A stretch of 64,000 nucleotides of DNA from Climacium dendroides (lineage: Eukaryota; Streptophyta; Bryopsida; Hypnales; Climaciaceae). This document shows positions 46,964 to 59,959 of the stretch, one piece after another. The notes under the pieces are model-generated. The model was given only the letters and a program-made list of their open reading frames with translations, did not search any database and had not been told where the DNA came from. A program made the position numbers and the translations under genes. How positions within the stretch are numbered: position 1 is the stretch's first letter; every line of letters starts with the position of its first letter. The stretch spans positions 48,870,555 through 48,934,554 of the forward strand of contig OX467083.1 of the NCBI GenBank assembly GCA_950106755.1. The letters are read 5' to 3'.

Positions 46964-49211
46964 ATGGCCGCAGTATTGGCAGTGGCGTTACTGCTGCTCT
47001 GCAGCAATGTCCGTTCTTCCGCTGAAGAGGTGCAAGCGACCATTACCCAAGTGATGCTATCGGATTCTCCAACCTCGGCGCCAGCCATCACGAATACCAC
47101 GGAAGGGTCCAGTGACTCCCACAGCGCAGTACTAGCGAACGAGGTCTTGGGGTCAGACGATGGCAGCCCTCTGGTGTTGGTCGATCTGGCACGTTCTGAC
47201 CAGGAGAACATGACCAGTATGAGCGCAACACCTCCAACTGCTGATTCGGTTCCCACTGGATTTGATATGAGCGAACCAGATGACACTGTTTCTGATTCGT
47301 TTGCCGAGAGCGCCACCCCTCCATCGGTAGATGCCGTTCCTCCTGGATTTGACATGAACGAATTCGACGATGATTCCCAGTCGCTTGCGGCAACTCATGA
47401 CCAGGGCACTTTGGTTCAAGGTTACCCGCAGATTGGGAGTTCCGAAGACAACAGTCAGGGAACAGGCTATGGCGTTGTGACGTATGATGCCTCTTCTGCT
47501 ACAACTGAGTCTGATTCCTCGTTCGCATTGTCCGACGCGGATCCGTCGCTTGCGGCAACTCGGGACCAGGGCACTTTGGTTCAAGGTTACCCGCAGATTG
47601 GGAGCTCCGAGGACAACAGTCAAGGAACAGGCTATGGCGTTGTGACGTATGATGCCTCTTCTGCTACAACGGAGTATGATTCCTCGTTCGCATTGTCCGA
47701 CGCGGATCCGTCTCTTGCGGCTACTCGGGACCAGGGCACTTTGGTTCAAGGTTACCCGCAGATTGGGAGCTCCGAGGACAACAGTCAGGGAACAGGCTAT
47801 GGCGTTGTGACGTATGATGCCTCTTCTGCTACAACTGAGTATGATTCCTCGTTCGCATTGTCCGACGCGGATCCGTCGCTTGCGGCAACTCGGGACCAGG
47901 GCACTTTGGTTCAAGGTTATCCGCAGATTGGGAGCTCCGAGGACAACAGTCAGGGAACAGGCTATGGCGTTGTGACGTATGATGCCTTTTCTGCTACAAC
48001 TGAGTATGATTCTTCGTTCGCATTGTCCGACGCGGATCCGTCGCTTGCGGCAACTCGGGACCAGGGCACTCTGGTTCAAGGTTACCCGCAGATTGGGAGC
48101 TCCGAGGACAACAGTCAGGGAACAGGTGATGCATTTGCTGTATATGGTGAGGAAGTCCCAGATTCAACTGAAAATTACACGTTGACCTCACCCCGCACAT
48201 ACCGGCCTATGCCTCCAAAACCTGCGCCTGCTGAAGCTTGGAGGAAAGGGAGATGCACGTACTATGGTGGAATGGACGCTGCTGGGACCATGTGTAAGTG
48301 TAGAGTTCTTAAATTTTCCTTTCTGAATGGTTCTGGACTGCTCGTCATCGTCAAGCCTTGATACGGCAGCATTGGTTCTTGTTTTGTCTTTCATCTCTTA
48401 AATTTGTTTGCCCCTTGATAATTAGTTTTGCTATTGTTATTGTTTCTGAAGTTTAGTATGCTGTCCCTGTGATTATGCAGCGGGTGCTTGCGGTTATGGC
48501 AACCTGTACGCCTCAGGGTACGGCGTCTACACGGCCGCATTGTCTGCAAAGCTTTTCAACAATGGAATGGCCTGCGGCGCTTGCTACGAAATAGCCTGCA
48601 GTGGTAAAGGGAAACCTTGCAAGGCTGGATCTATTGTTGTGACCGCCACCAATTTCTGTCCTCCTAATCCAGGACAGAGTGCAAACAGCGGTGGATGGTG
48701 TAACCCACCCAACGAGCACTTTGACCTTTCTTACCCCGCCTTCACCAAAATCGCCGATCCCAAAGCTGGCATTGTGCCTCTGCAATTCCGAAGGTAAGAT
48801 CCTTATCCTCCGATTCTTTTTCTGTTAAACGATGATCTAGTATTGAAAAAAATTGCTTTCAGTTATTGCTAGAGTTTTGTTTTGATTTTTGCTCCTGTGG
48901 GCTGCAGAGTCCCTTGCAAGAAACTTGGAGGAATCAGATTCACTCTGAACGGGAACTGCAACTTCAACCTGGTGACTATCACAAACGTGGGAGGATCCGG
49001 TGTGGTGATTGAAGTGTACATGAAAGGCGACTACATGCCTTGGGCTCCCTTGTCCCGAAACTGGGGTGCAAACTGGCAATGCACCCGCAACTACTGTGGT
49101 AAAGCAATCTCCATCAAGATCGTCACGAGTGACAAGAAGGTTTCTGTTAGTAAACTTGCCGGCAAAGACTGGTCCTTCGGGAAAACCTACGTTGGTCAGC
49201 AAGTCAAGTGA
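46964..49211 (+). CDS. EXPA: Alpha-expansin with a long tandem-repeat N-terminal extension
   Basis: Exons 46964-48293, 48481-48793 and 48908-49211 with GT/AG borders join in frame to 648 residues; ordinary alpha-expansins have about 250. Expansins loosen plant cell walls non-enzymatically during growth. Residues 1-20 form a signal peptide. Next come an acidic Ser/Thr stretch and five repeats of about 55 residues ([20 protein letters not shown], then [15 protein letters not shown]), a Pro-rich linker, and the expansin proper: [45 protein letters not shown], the alpha-type [14 protein letters not shown] with the HFD motif, then [11 protein letters not shown] and a carbohydrate-binding domain with NWGANWQC and FGKTYVGQQ. 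The Cys pattern and HFD are intact. The first part matches the gene at 26.7 kb with no difference seen for about 620 bp. It looks functional; the role of the extension (perhaps wall anchoring) is unknown. Confidence 0.9.
47380..48125 (+). repeat. 165-bp coding repeat, about five copies
   Basis: In-frame units of 165 bp (55 residues) starting at the codons for [15 protein letters not shown]. Copies 2-5 are almost identical, differing by single bases, so the array is recently homogenised; the last copy is shortened and leads into the linker. Confidence 0.92.
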
Positions 49212-49880
49212 GCTTCTCAGCTCGTTTGATGTGGCTAAGGTTTGAGTATATCTAATCATCTGAAGATCTATCGTCTATGATATGATAATCTTTATTAGCT
49301 TGTTTGGAATTTGCAATGGACATGGAGACAACCTGACTGATTCAGGAGGTTCATCAACTGTGTCTGGATAAGAACTTTAGGAATATCGGTTTGAACAGAC
49401 AGCCCTGAACGGATGCGTGTCGGTAACCGGCACGTCTTCTATAGGATTTCTCATCTGTTTTAGGAGTTGAAGATGTGAATGCCATGACTTTTATTCATAT
49501 ATTGTGGCTGTGGTGATTGGCTTCGCCCGCCACATTACATTTTGTTTCTCTCGGGGTGTCTACATGACGTGTGTTGAATCCAATTGTCTTGGAGTTTTTT
49601 CTTGAAAACAGAGCACTGCTGTGATCACTGGTCTTGGTTTGGTTACATTGTCCCAAATGTTGGCACAGTGCTCAATGTTGTCTCTTTTGAATGCACTGCG
49701 CATTGTGTGACAAACTGTTGTTTTTTGTGAGAACCAGACATGAATTACAAAATGTGTACACGTGTCATGTTGCCTTGTGTTGTAAAGCTTTTATACATTC
49801 TGGAAGGGGTACACAAGTCATTTTTGCATTGGTTGTAAACCTTTTACACATATTCTGAAAGGATTGATGATTTGAGAAAA
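49212..49880. other. 3' flank of the expansin gene
   Basis: Balanced composition, probably 3' untranslated region and downstream DNA. No further gene seen. Confidence 0.5.
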
Positions 49881-50090
49881 ATCATCATAAAGTACTATTT
49901 TGGAAGCATATTTTGGAACTGATGAACAAATAATTGATGTAAGATAGCTAAATCAACATAAAGTACTATTTGGAAGCATATTTTTAAACTGATGAGCAAA
50001 TAAATGATGTAAGGTAGCTAAATCAACATAAAATACTATTTGGAAGCATATTTTTAAACTGATGAACGAATAAATGATTTAAGGTAGTTG
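49881..50090. repeat. 70-bp tandem repeat, three copies
   Basis: CATAAAGTACTATTTGGAAG-type units begin near 49886, 49957 and 50027, spaced 70-71 bp. Confidence 0.88.
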
Positions 50091-51742
50091 ACCCATTTTC
50101 AACCACTTAAGCAATTAGGCATATTTGGAGCGCAGGTTTTTTGAGTGTGGAATTTTTCCCATTTATTCAAATAGAGTTTGGAAGGATTGTATATTTTTTT
50201 TAAATTTTATTATACAAAATATAATTACTATGAATATTTTAGTGAAAGGTTTTTGACCTATAGTGGTGATATAAACCTTTCAATTTTTGACCATAGTTTG
50301 ATTGCAAAATTGACCAGGGGCTAGTTGCAATATTGAAAGCCTTACAACCAATCATAATGCACCACAATTGCTCCAACTCCACCACAACATCAAAGAAAGA
50401 AAGGATAATTTCATAGAAAGAAAGTAGCCTATAGATTGGAAATGGGATGATGGTTAGAAATGGGTCGGCTACTATAGACTATGAGTTCCATCGGTCCAAT
50501 TAGATTCACCAATGCTATCACCAATATTTCTCTACAAATTTTGAAAGGGAACTTTCAAAATTCCTATGCAATTCAATTACAAGCAAAATATTGTCATTTT
50601 TTGAGTGCAATTTGTTGGAATGGAATTTGAAGTGCAATTTGTTGGAATGGAATTTGAAGTGAGGTTCTCTTGATATGGTGAATTTTTTAATTTTTTTTGG
50701 TCTTTAAATCTATGACTTCATTTTTGCAAATCCAAATTTTGAACAAGAGTCAATGCAATTTTGGCTTCGTCAACCACTTGGCACACTTCCACATTCGTAA
50801 TTTTAGAAAAATAATGTACTCTAAATAACACCAAATCCAACCATTAGATAGGACAACAACTCGATAAAATATCTCCACAAATTAGGATTACTTTCATCCA
50901 AGTAGTGTTGAGAAAGAAAAGTGATTTTCTATTTGTTCGTTGTCCTTGAACTCCTAAAGTTGCACTATCCCTATGATCTCAGTTTTTATTGAAACTTTTA
51001 AAAACTTTATCATAAGGCAGATAAACTTATTACAGCTTTGTGGGAATATAATCTTATTTCAATTAGTGTCTAGGAGCAAAAGTTTGCAACAATCACCTCT
51101 AAATGAGGAGACTAGGCCACAAAAAAATATAAAAATTTGAAATAAATTTTTTAATACTTTTTTCTAAATAAAAAGTTTTCATTCATTCCATTTGGAGTAG
51201 TAATGTAAAGTTATGGAGCTTTTTGTTTTGCAGGCAATCAAAGCAACTTCTTGAAAGTAATTTTTTTCTTTCACTTTGAATGCTAATATCTTTCAATCTA
51301 TACAATCAAAAATTACAAATTTTTTACCACATGATCTAAACCAAGTGTAGAACAAGATCCTATGGTTTGATTCTAAAAAAATATTTTTTGATTTCGTAGG
51401 TGAATGTAGCAAAAGTGGTAGTTTTGAGTGATTTTTGACAAAAAAAAAGGGCCTTGAGACTTCAGGGTTAAAATCGTCTAAACGAAACAAATTGTCCTCT
51501 TAAGAATTATTGGGTTTACTCTAAAAGGAGACTTTAGGGTTTTTCTTGAAAGGAGTCAAAGCCTTTAACCACAATTTCAAACTTCACTTTGTATGCTCAC
51601 ATTTGAAACTATATACTATATGAAAGAAATTTTTTATATTTATTTTTTTAGAGATGCTATGTATAGATTGTTGTGAAAAGTTGACATTCTTGTGAATTTT
51701 GAAGTAAAATTGAAAATAACTCATCAAATCAAAAACTTTGGC
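50091..51742. other. AT-rich DNA ending in an isolated TTAA-family right end
   Basis: At 51451-51471 the sequence GGCCTTGAGACTTCAGGGTTAA is a right terminus of the TTAA family, preceded by interior-like sequence on its left. Its left terminus was not found. Confidence 0.4.
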
Positions 51743-52629
51743 TTAACCCCAAAAGTCCCAAAGTCTCTTTTTTTCCATCAAAACCCACTCAAAACTGCCA
51801 TTTCTACGGCAAAGAACAAACAAAAATTTTAAAGTTTTCTTAGAAAATTTAACCATAGGATCTTATACTAGACTAGTATAAGAATGTGTGGAAGAAATTC
51901 CATAAACTTTGACCATGTAGATTGTAAGATATTTGCATTTAAAGTGAAGGAAACAAACTAAATTTTTGGTTTTGAACCTTCATAACTTATAATTTTTGCA
52001 CTACTAATTTTGAATTTTGAATTTTATATGATAAGGAATTGAGCTGAGGGTGTAGGAATTTTTTTTTTAACAACACATTTAATTTTCATTAATTAGAAAA
52101 TTGTTAAGTAGAAGTAGGTTCAAGATTGAAAGAAAATATAAATTGTTAATAGCTCTAAGATGGAATTGAAATACACTAATTTCAACAATTAGATTGTTCT
52201 AGAAAGAAATCTTAACCTTGTGAAACTTTTTTTAAATTGTGAAAATTGAGGTTAGAAATAAATCCTATAAGTTATTTTTTCAAGAAGATTTTTTGATTGC
52301 TCCAATAATAAGATTTTCTGATTGCCCAAAGAACAAGATTGTCTATAACTTTCATACAAAAAATCCAAATGGAATAAATCAAAGCTTTCCATGTACATAA
52401 AATATAATCTATAGGAAATAAAATTTTAAATTTTTTTACCTTAAATACTTTTGAAGGGTTTTTTCTACATGCTGAACTAAAAAATGGCTTTTTATGCTAC
52501 AACTTTTACTCTCGGGCTCTGATTGAAATAAAAATTAAATTTTTGGAAAGCTAATGTGTTTTTCTATTTTCATAGACTCTCCAAAATCCATTTTGCCCCT
52601 TGAGAGGACAATGGGACTATAGAAGTTAA
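51743..52629. mobile_element. TTAA-family element, copy F
   Basis: Left end TTAACCCCAAAAGTCCCAAAG. The right end is degenerate (GGGACTATAGAAGTTAA), placed by alignment with the right ends of copies G and H. The interior TAGGATCTTATACTAGACTA, GTAGATTGTAAGATATTTGC and GAGCTGAGGGTGTAGG are family markers. Confidence 0.55.
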
Positions 52630-53021
52630 AAATCTGAAATTTGATCTAAACGTGTATACTATAGTATAGAACATTACAGTGCAAATGAGTTTACCTTGTC
52701 ATTTTAAAATAATGAAATGAATTCTCCATTATTCTATGTCCAAAGTTCAAATTGTAATGAAATATTGAATTTTAGAAAAAATTTAAGTTAGAAGAAAACT
52801 AGACTTGATGAAAAATAATTTAATTAGTTGGTTTCAAATTCAAAAAGAATCATTCTTTTTACTAAATTTCAAATCAAGAGAAAGGAGTAAAAGTTGTCAA
52901 AACACAGTACATGGTAATACATGTAATCACTATTTTCATATGTAGAAAAATAAAAAATATCACAAGGAAATATCCAACACCATTCATTGAAAATGAGTTC
53001 AAACAACATCACAAGGTTTAA

Positions 53022-53242
53022 TCCCTACGGTTTGGCAACAATTTTTGTGTGGTTATTGTTGTTTCATGGGTTTGCACGTTGATTGCATTGTTATCGCATC
53101 ATTATGATGCATTACTTCGCATCGTTATTGCATTGTTACAATGCGAAGTAATGCATCGTAATGATGCAATAACAATGTGATTAATGTGCGAACCTATGAA
53201 ACAACAATAACTACATGATAATTGTTGCCAAACCATAGGGTC
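53022..53242. mobile_element. Palindromic MITE of about 220 bp
   Basis: TCCCTACGGTTTGGCAACAA at the left is mirrored by TTGTTGCCAAACCATAGGG at the right. The two halves pair throughout, including a central GCATCATTATGATGCATTAC against GTAATGCATCGTAATGATGC. TAA occurs on both outer sides (53019-53021 and 53243-53245), which would fit a PIF/Harbinger-type duplication, but the border is uncertain by 1-2 bases. Confidence 0.65.
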
Positions 53243-53387
53243 TAAACTTTGTGATCAACCCCTCCTCTAAAAATAGGGGATGAATTTATTTTCATCGTGT
53301 ACAAAATATTTTCTCAAATGTTTCAAGGTTTAAGCACTAGTTTGATACATTTTGTGATTATCTTTAAAAAGATTCAAATTTGTCTAT

Positions 53388-54730
53388 TTAATCTTAAATG
53401 TCCAAAGCAGAGTTTCCCTCCAAAATCACCTCCAAACCACTATTGTTTTTGAAATGAAAATATAATTTTTATAATTTTTAAAAAACATACATATCTAACC
53501 AAAGATCTTGTTCATTATTATCAAAATCCACTCCCCTCTAAGACTTTGACCATACAGATTTTGAGATATCTTCAATCAAAGTCCAATTTTTGAAAAAAAA
53601 AATTTCCATGGGGCCAAATACTTTGAAGGATCCATATCTCAAATTTTCACAAAAGAAGAGTTTGCCATTTTTTACCAAATACAATTATAAATACTACATT
53701 CAACTATGAGGGTAGTAAAAACTATATAAAAATATAATTTTTTTTTGCAAACTACTCCAAGAGAGAGTTAGAAAACAAATAAATTAGTGTTGCATATGCC
53801 AAGCTCTCAACAAATGGGCTACAATCATAATAGAAAATTCCATAAACATGACAAACAAACAAACGGAAAGTTAAGAGACATGCTATCAATGCACTATTTA
53901 TAGAAGAAAAAAGACATATGAGGTTGACAAAATTGATAATAAAAGAAAAAGCCTACAGGCTCTCATAAATGAACAAATGGACAAGAGAATTGAAGGGTTG
54001 TCAATTAGGGTCATTTGCATCAAAGATGCCACATGCAAATTTCATAATAACAGGTTAGTTGCCATTTTAACACCCCGTTTAACATCTAAAATCAAAACCT
54101 TTTTTGCACTACAAAGTTTTGAGCTTTAAATCTTTATGGTGGGAAATTGAGTTGAGAGTCTAGGAAAAAAAAAATTCAGAAAAACTTAATTTTCATTCTT
54201 AAAAAAATTATTAAGTAGAAGTAGGCATGAGATCGAAGGAAAATTTACATTATTAGTGTCTCTAAAATGGAATTCAAATGCACTAATTCCAATGGTGAGG
54301 TTGTTCTAGGAAGAAAAATAAACCATGTGGAACATTTGTTTTTGAAAAATTATAAAAATTGCATTCAAAAATGAATCCTACAAGTTATTTTTTCAAGAGA
54401 ATGCTCTAATTGCTCAAAAACCAAGAATGATTGCCCATAACTTTCTCGTGAATGAACCAAAGCTTTCCATGTAGGAAAAATATAATCTATGAAGAAGAAA
54501 ATTAAAAAATAAAAGAATTCAGGGTTTTTTTTGTTGCACCCTCTCCTTTATTTTGAGCTTTTTTGGGCATAACTTTTGTTTTGGGACACCAATTTAAAAA
54601 AATTGTATTCCCATGAAGCTCATTAGTTTTTCTATATTCAAAAAATATTTCAAAAATTCAGCTTATAGGCACCTGCCCGAAATCCCATTTGTCCCCCAAA
54701 GGACTAAGACAATGGTCTTTTAAGGGTTAA
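53388..54730. mobile_element. TTAA-family element, copy G
   Basis: Left border TTAATCTTAAATGTCCAAAG and right border CAATGGTCTTTTAAGGGTTAA, with TTAA at both edges. About 1.34 kb, possibly compound. The right half shares GAGTCTAGG and AAACCATGTGGAAC blocks with copies E and H. Confidence 0.55.
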
Positions 54731-57246
54731 TGTTTTTATAATTAAGGCGCCAAATTTTTGAAAACATACATGGAAAAAATTATCAATTTTAAAAGAGATT
54801 GCAAATTCCTTTAATTTTTCAACATTAATTAATTATTTGGCATAAAATGCCAATCCTAATAGCCAAATATGGTGGTTAATAATAGCTAATTTCTACAAGG
54901 ATTAGAGCAATGGAAGATTGTTTCTTGAGCCTTGCAATCAAGTGTTTACATTGGAAAAACAAAAGTTTCACTTGACTATATTCATTTACTATATGCTTCA
55001 AACAAACAAACCTTTGCACACCCATAGAATTTTTTTTATTGAGATGCCCTTTCTTTGGTTAGGTTTTCCTCCCAAGTCAATCCATAGTAAACATTTCTTG
55101 TAGTAATTGACTTTGGAAATCACCTAAGAAGGAGTTTTTGTCCAAATCAAAAGTCTTTTTTGGCTAAGGAAAGATAGCTTTACAAACTACATGAGAAAAA
55201 TATGAAATATATATTTTTTCATATTCTATAATTCAAAGGGTACTAGTAGTTCTTAACCTCAAAAAATAAAATTTTCAAGCTCAAAAAATGACCCTTCAAA
55301 AATGACTTAAATAAAATAGTAAAACAACAAATTTTTAAAAATCACTGTGATTAGAACTTTACATTTTGAACTTAATGGATTTTTTTGTTGAAAATCACAA
55401 ATATTCTATTTGTAATTAATTTTAGAAGGATTTTTTATTTTTTGGCTTCAAATTTGATTGAAAAATATTGGTTAGTATAATAATTGCTCTAATTGTATTG
55501 ATATAATTTATGGATCATATTTTTGCAACTATTATTTGAGTCATCATTGAACCATTCTCTTAAGTTGTATTGTATAATAAATCTTTACAATTTTAGAAAT
55601 CTAGGCTATCCCATGGTCCATAAAGAATTAAAACATCCTCATCTTGGTAATCCAGTTGAATAGGAATTAACCTATGGGGAATACTAGCATGTGAGTATAG
55701 AATCTATGAGTCTAAGAGTCTATATTATAGACACCTTCTATAATATAGGTATCTACAGTATTCTATGGTATAGGTACCTTCATTATAAATTCTTTCCATA
55801 TTATTATTGGTCTCCACTACAATTATATTGAAAAATCTATACATAGTACCTTGCATAAGAATATCAATAATTTATATATGCCTAAAAATGTTTTTATAAA
55901 CACTTGAATGTTGTTCCATTGATTACTAAAGTCTGAGCTTTAAAAGGTTTGAATATAGGTGTGTCCACAATTGAATCTAAATACTCATATTCAAAAGGTT
56001 TACATTTTATGTAAAATCTTTAGAATGATCCATATTTAAGAGCAACAATTGAATTCAACCACTCTAATTTTTGCCAATTGGAAGATCTCAATGCATTTGC
56101 AATTCCTTGGTTGTGCTTCAATATTTAAATTGCATACTCAAGCAAGTCCTTTTTTTCTACCAAAATTAGCTTACTAAAAGGAATCTTTCGTGATGAGAAT
56201 TCTTAGTAGAAAATTTTGTTGAAAATCCTACCCCCTTAAAATTGTATCCCATAAACATGACCTACATTTGATCTATGGTTTCAATTCCATGATCTTCTTC
56301 AAATTCATTGAACCAAAAAGAGTGAAACCTACAAATTATTTCTAAATACGATCCATGAGAACAATTATGCAAATCCATTTTTCTATAGAGTAATTTAGAA
56401 ATATTAAAAAATTCTTCCAACTTGTCATCACTATTCACACAATTGATTTGCAAAACACTCTCTTCATCAAACTTTAACTCCATTTTGTAAATATAAGCAA
56501 AAAGCTTCAACAACTCATCGACTTCACTACTCTATCACTATCCATTAGCTCTTTCATCTCAAGGCTTCTAACATTCAATTTTATTCAACCCTAGCAGCAA
56601 ATCTTCAATTGCAAATTGTCCATGGCAACATCCAAGATATGCCAAATGACCACAATGCAATAAGGAATCTTCAATATTTTGAAATTTTGTTATTTTCATC
56701 ATGACTTAATTCCACTATTTTAATCTAGACTTCATTTCATCAATCTAGTCATGGCTCCAATTTTAATTGTTGCTTTAAAGGCAATCCATGGTTACAACCA
56801 CATGTACTAACTTGATGATTGTCATTGGAATTTTGTATAAATTCAAATGAAAAAAGATAAAATGACCTAAAAATTTGAAATGATATAAGGATTTATTGGG
56901 GCAAGGCTTGATGAGATAGGAGACCATAGAGCAATCATTTATTTTATAGCTAAATATTGCCTTGTTTCAAAAACATCTTTGTTTAGCTTCTAACCTATGG
57001 AAAATTTAAAGAAGATATTTCCACTATTAATTCAATTCATATAGTGACATATTTAAGACCTGGTCCAAAAAGTATTTCAATAAGCATTTGAATATAGTTT
57101 ATACTATTAAATTGTCTTCATTTTTAATTAGATCATGTTGGCTATTGAATAAGGATTTCAAACATTGTATGCTAAGACATTTTTGCTTACTTTTAGTTTG
57201 ACAACATGACAAATCTATCTTGAAATGTAGTTTTTGCTTATTCATA
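54731..57246. other. AT-rich intergenic DNA
   Basis: No gene or bounded repeat recognised. The 83-codon minus frame at 56262-56513 has no known motif. Confidence 0.45.
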
Positions 57247-57354
57247 TAGACCTAAAAGCATCACCAAAATCACACAAGACAACTTTGACTCCAAAAACCA
57301 TGAAAAACTCGGTTACAATCCCAAGACAACAAGGAAGTTTAGCTTGAACCTTCT

Positions 57355-58158
57355 TTAACCCCTAAAGGACCAAGGCCTTATTTTTGTCAAAAGCACTCAA
57401 AACTACCATGTCTATTGCAAAAAGTAAAAAAAACTGAAAATTATTTTCTTTGCGCATCTCACTATAGGATCTTATATCTAACTAGTATGAGGATGGGTGA
57501 TTTGAGGTTTAAATCTTTATAGTATGGAATTGAATTGAGGGTCTAGGAAAAAAATATCCGAAAAAATTAATTTTCATTCTTAAAAAAATTATTCACTAGA
57601 AGTAGGTATAAGATAAAAGGAAAATCAAAACTATTAATATCTTTAAGATGGATTTAAAATGCACTAACACCAATGCTGAGATTGTTCTAACAAGAAAACT
57701 AAACCATATAGAACTTTTTATTTTAATTGTTAAAATTCCATTCAAAAATGAATCCTACAAGTTATTTTTTCAAAAAGATGCTTAGATTGCTTGAAAATGA
57801 GATTGTCTATAACTTTCACATCACTTATTCAAATGAAATGAATCAAATCTTTCCATGTAGGTAAAATATAATCTACCAGGAAAAAATAATTTAAATTTTT
57901 TTAAAATTAAAATTTGCTATCCAATCTTCCCTATTTTGAGCTTATCTAGGCATAACTTTTGTTCCTAAGCATCAATTGAAAAATAATAATAAAACCACAA
58001 AGATAATTAGTTTCTCTATGTTTAAAACAAGTTTCAAAAAATCATGAAAAATTGAGACTATAGGTACCTATCCAAAATCCAATTTGTCCTAAAATTCAAT
58101 TTGTCCCTAGAAGGAATAGTCGGCCTTTAGGGATTAAACAATGGTCCTTTAGAGATTA
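57355..58158. mobile_element. TTAA-family element, copy H
   Basis: Starts TTAACCCCTAAAGGACCA and ends TGGTCCTTTAGAGATTAA, inverted with two mismatches in 18. A second right-end motif (GGCCTTTAGGGATTAA, ending 58137) lies just inside. It is inserted in the tandem array within CTTCT-TTAA-ACATTGG; the neighbouring unoccupied units read CTTCTTTACACATTGG. Confidence 0.75.
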
Positions 58159-58778
58159 AACATTGGACTTGAACTTTTTTGGTTGCTTTCAATTGGACAA
58201 GACAAACAATACAAAGCTAATATACTCCTAAAACATAGTTTCTCCTCTTGTTTCTCCTCCACTCACATGCATAGAATTGAAAGCATCACCAAACTTGCCC
58301 AAGACAACTTTAACTCAAGAAACCATAAAAAATTCATTTCTAATCCCAACACAACCAAGAAATTCACCTTAACCTTCTTTACACATTGGGCTTGACTTTT
58401 TTTGGTTGCTTTCAATTCAACAAGGCAAACAAGACGACACTAGTGTACTCTCCGCAACATAGTTTCTCCCCACTCACATGCATAGAACAAAAGCATCACC
58501 AAACTTGCCTAAGACAACTTTGACTCTAAAAACCATGAAAAGATTGAAAGTTCACCTTGAACCTTCTCTACACATTTGGACTTGAATTTTTTGGTTGCTT
58601 TCAATTCAACAAAGCAAACAAGGCAAAGCTAGTGTACTCCTAAATCACAGTTTCTCCCCACTCACATGCATAGAATTGAAAACATCACCAAACTTGTCCA
58701 AGACAACTTTGACTTTAGAAACCATAAAAAGATTGGTTCTAATCCCAACACGATGAAGAAGTTCACCTTGAACCTTCT

Positions 58779-59009
58779 TTAACTCTTAAACATCGAGGCT
58801 GACGTTCTGTGTCCGATGGATGACAGAGAATCTCTCCATGTAGGACAGAGGTGTAACTATTCATCCTCAAATTTTACAAAAAAAAAGAGGAGATCTTGTA
58901 TAGTAGTTTGTCTTGCAATGAATGTTTTTATAAACTTTTAAGCCAATGCTTCACACGGTCATAAAAATTGATGATTTCCAAAGTCACCCCGTCATCCTCT
59001 AAGGGTTAA
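58779..59009. mobile_element. Short TTAA-family element, copy I
   Basis: TTAACTCTTAAAC to CTCTAAGGGTTAA, 231 bp, inserted at the same position of the tandem unit as copy H (left flank ACCTTGAACCTTCT, right flank ACATTG). Probably a deletion derivative. Confidence 0.65.
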
Positions 59010-59959
59010 ACATTGAATTTGAACTTTGGGTTTGCTTTCCATTCAACAATTGGGTTTGCTTTCCATTCAACGCTAGTGTACTCCTCAACCATGACTTCGT
59101 TTCTCCCCCCTGGTGAACTTACTGACACCCTCCAATCGACAGCTGGTTCATTTCCCGATTCTGACAGAGATGGGATGTTTCTGCAGGGCCTTCTTCAAGG
59201 TTTGTATACCTTTTTAAAATTATGATTGTTGCTATTACAGTATTATTATCTTCAACAAATGGAACGAACCATTGCATTTTATAAACATTTCATCAACACG
59301 TGGGGTCATGTAATAAGAATGCCCTGTAATAATAGCAGGACTGCAGGAGCCTTCCCGGGACTCTGCACACTCTGGCTCTGTGTTGAATGACCAATGGGAC
59401 TGCAAGCTGGCGTGTGCTCTCTCCGTCCGCAGCCGCGAGGGATCCTCTTCCGTTGTGCTTTCCTTCATCTCTACTTACGACATTGCGATTTGTGGGCACA
59501 GAATTTCAGCGAGGCAGCGACTTGCGGGTACAAACACATTCCATTCAGCTTTCCAACTTGTCTAGAGAGAGGCACGAAGTCGGCCAACGGAGAGAGGAGA
59601 GGGGGGAGAGGATAGCGATCAGTGGACTCTGCGGAGGAAGTGTCTTCTGATAGAAATAAATTTCATTAAATTTTGAATCTTGTCTGGAGAGATGCATGCT
59701 TCTGGGCGGAGAATTGCACTCACGCAAAGGGTACCTTAGTCGGAAAACGGCAGAGAGATAGAGAGAGAGGGAGAGAATGGGGAGGGAGAGGATAAGTAAG
59801 ACTCTACATTTGCATCGTCTGAGTCGTTTTGGTTTGATCTTGTTTTTGCAGGTACAGCGGCGTGGTGCAATTTCCTGGCTTACTTAAGCTCGTGGGGTTG
59901 ATGACATTGCAGTGACGGCAAGAGAGAGAGAGAGAGGAGAGGCTGGGGAAGGGTTCAAA

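Larger units (their letters stand above)
57247..59100. repeat. 190-210 bp tandem array interrupted by TTAA elements
   Basis: A unit containing CACTCACATGCATAGAA, AGCATCACCAAACTTGCC, ACCTTGAACCTTCT and TTTTGGTTGCTTTCAATTC recurs: clear units start at 58260, 58471 and 58659 (spacing 211 and 188 bp). Partial copies lie before 57355 and after 59009. Elements H and I sit at the same point of the unit. Confidence 0.85.

Noticed and set aside
47153..48079. 308-codon minus-strand frame opposite the expansin repeats
   Set aside because: Shadow of the 165-bp coding repeat; the plus strand has signal peptide, introns and expansin domains.
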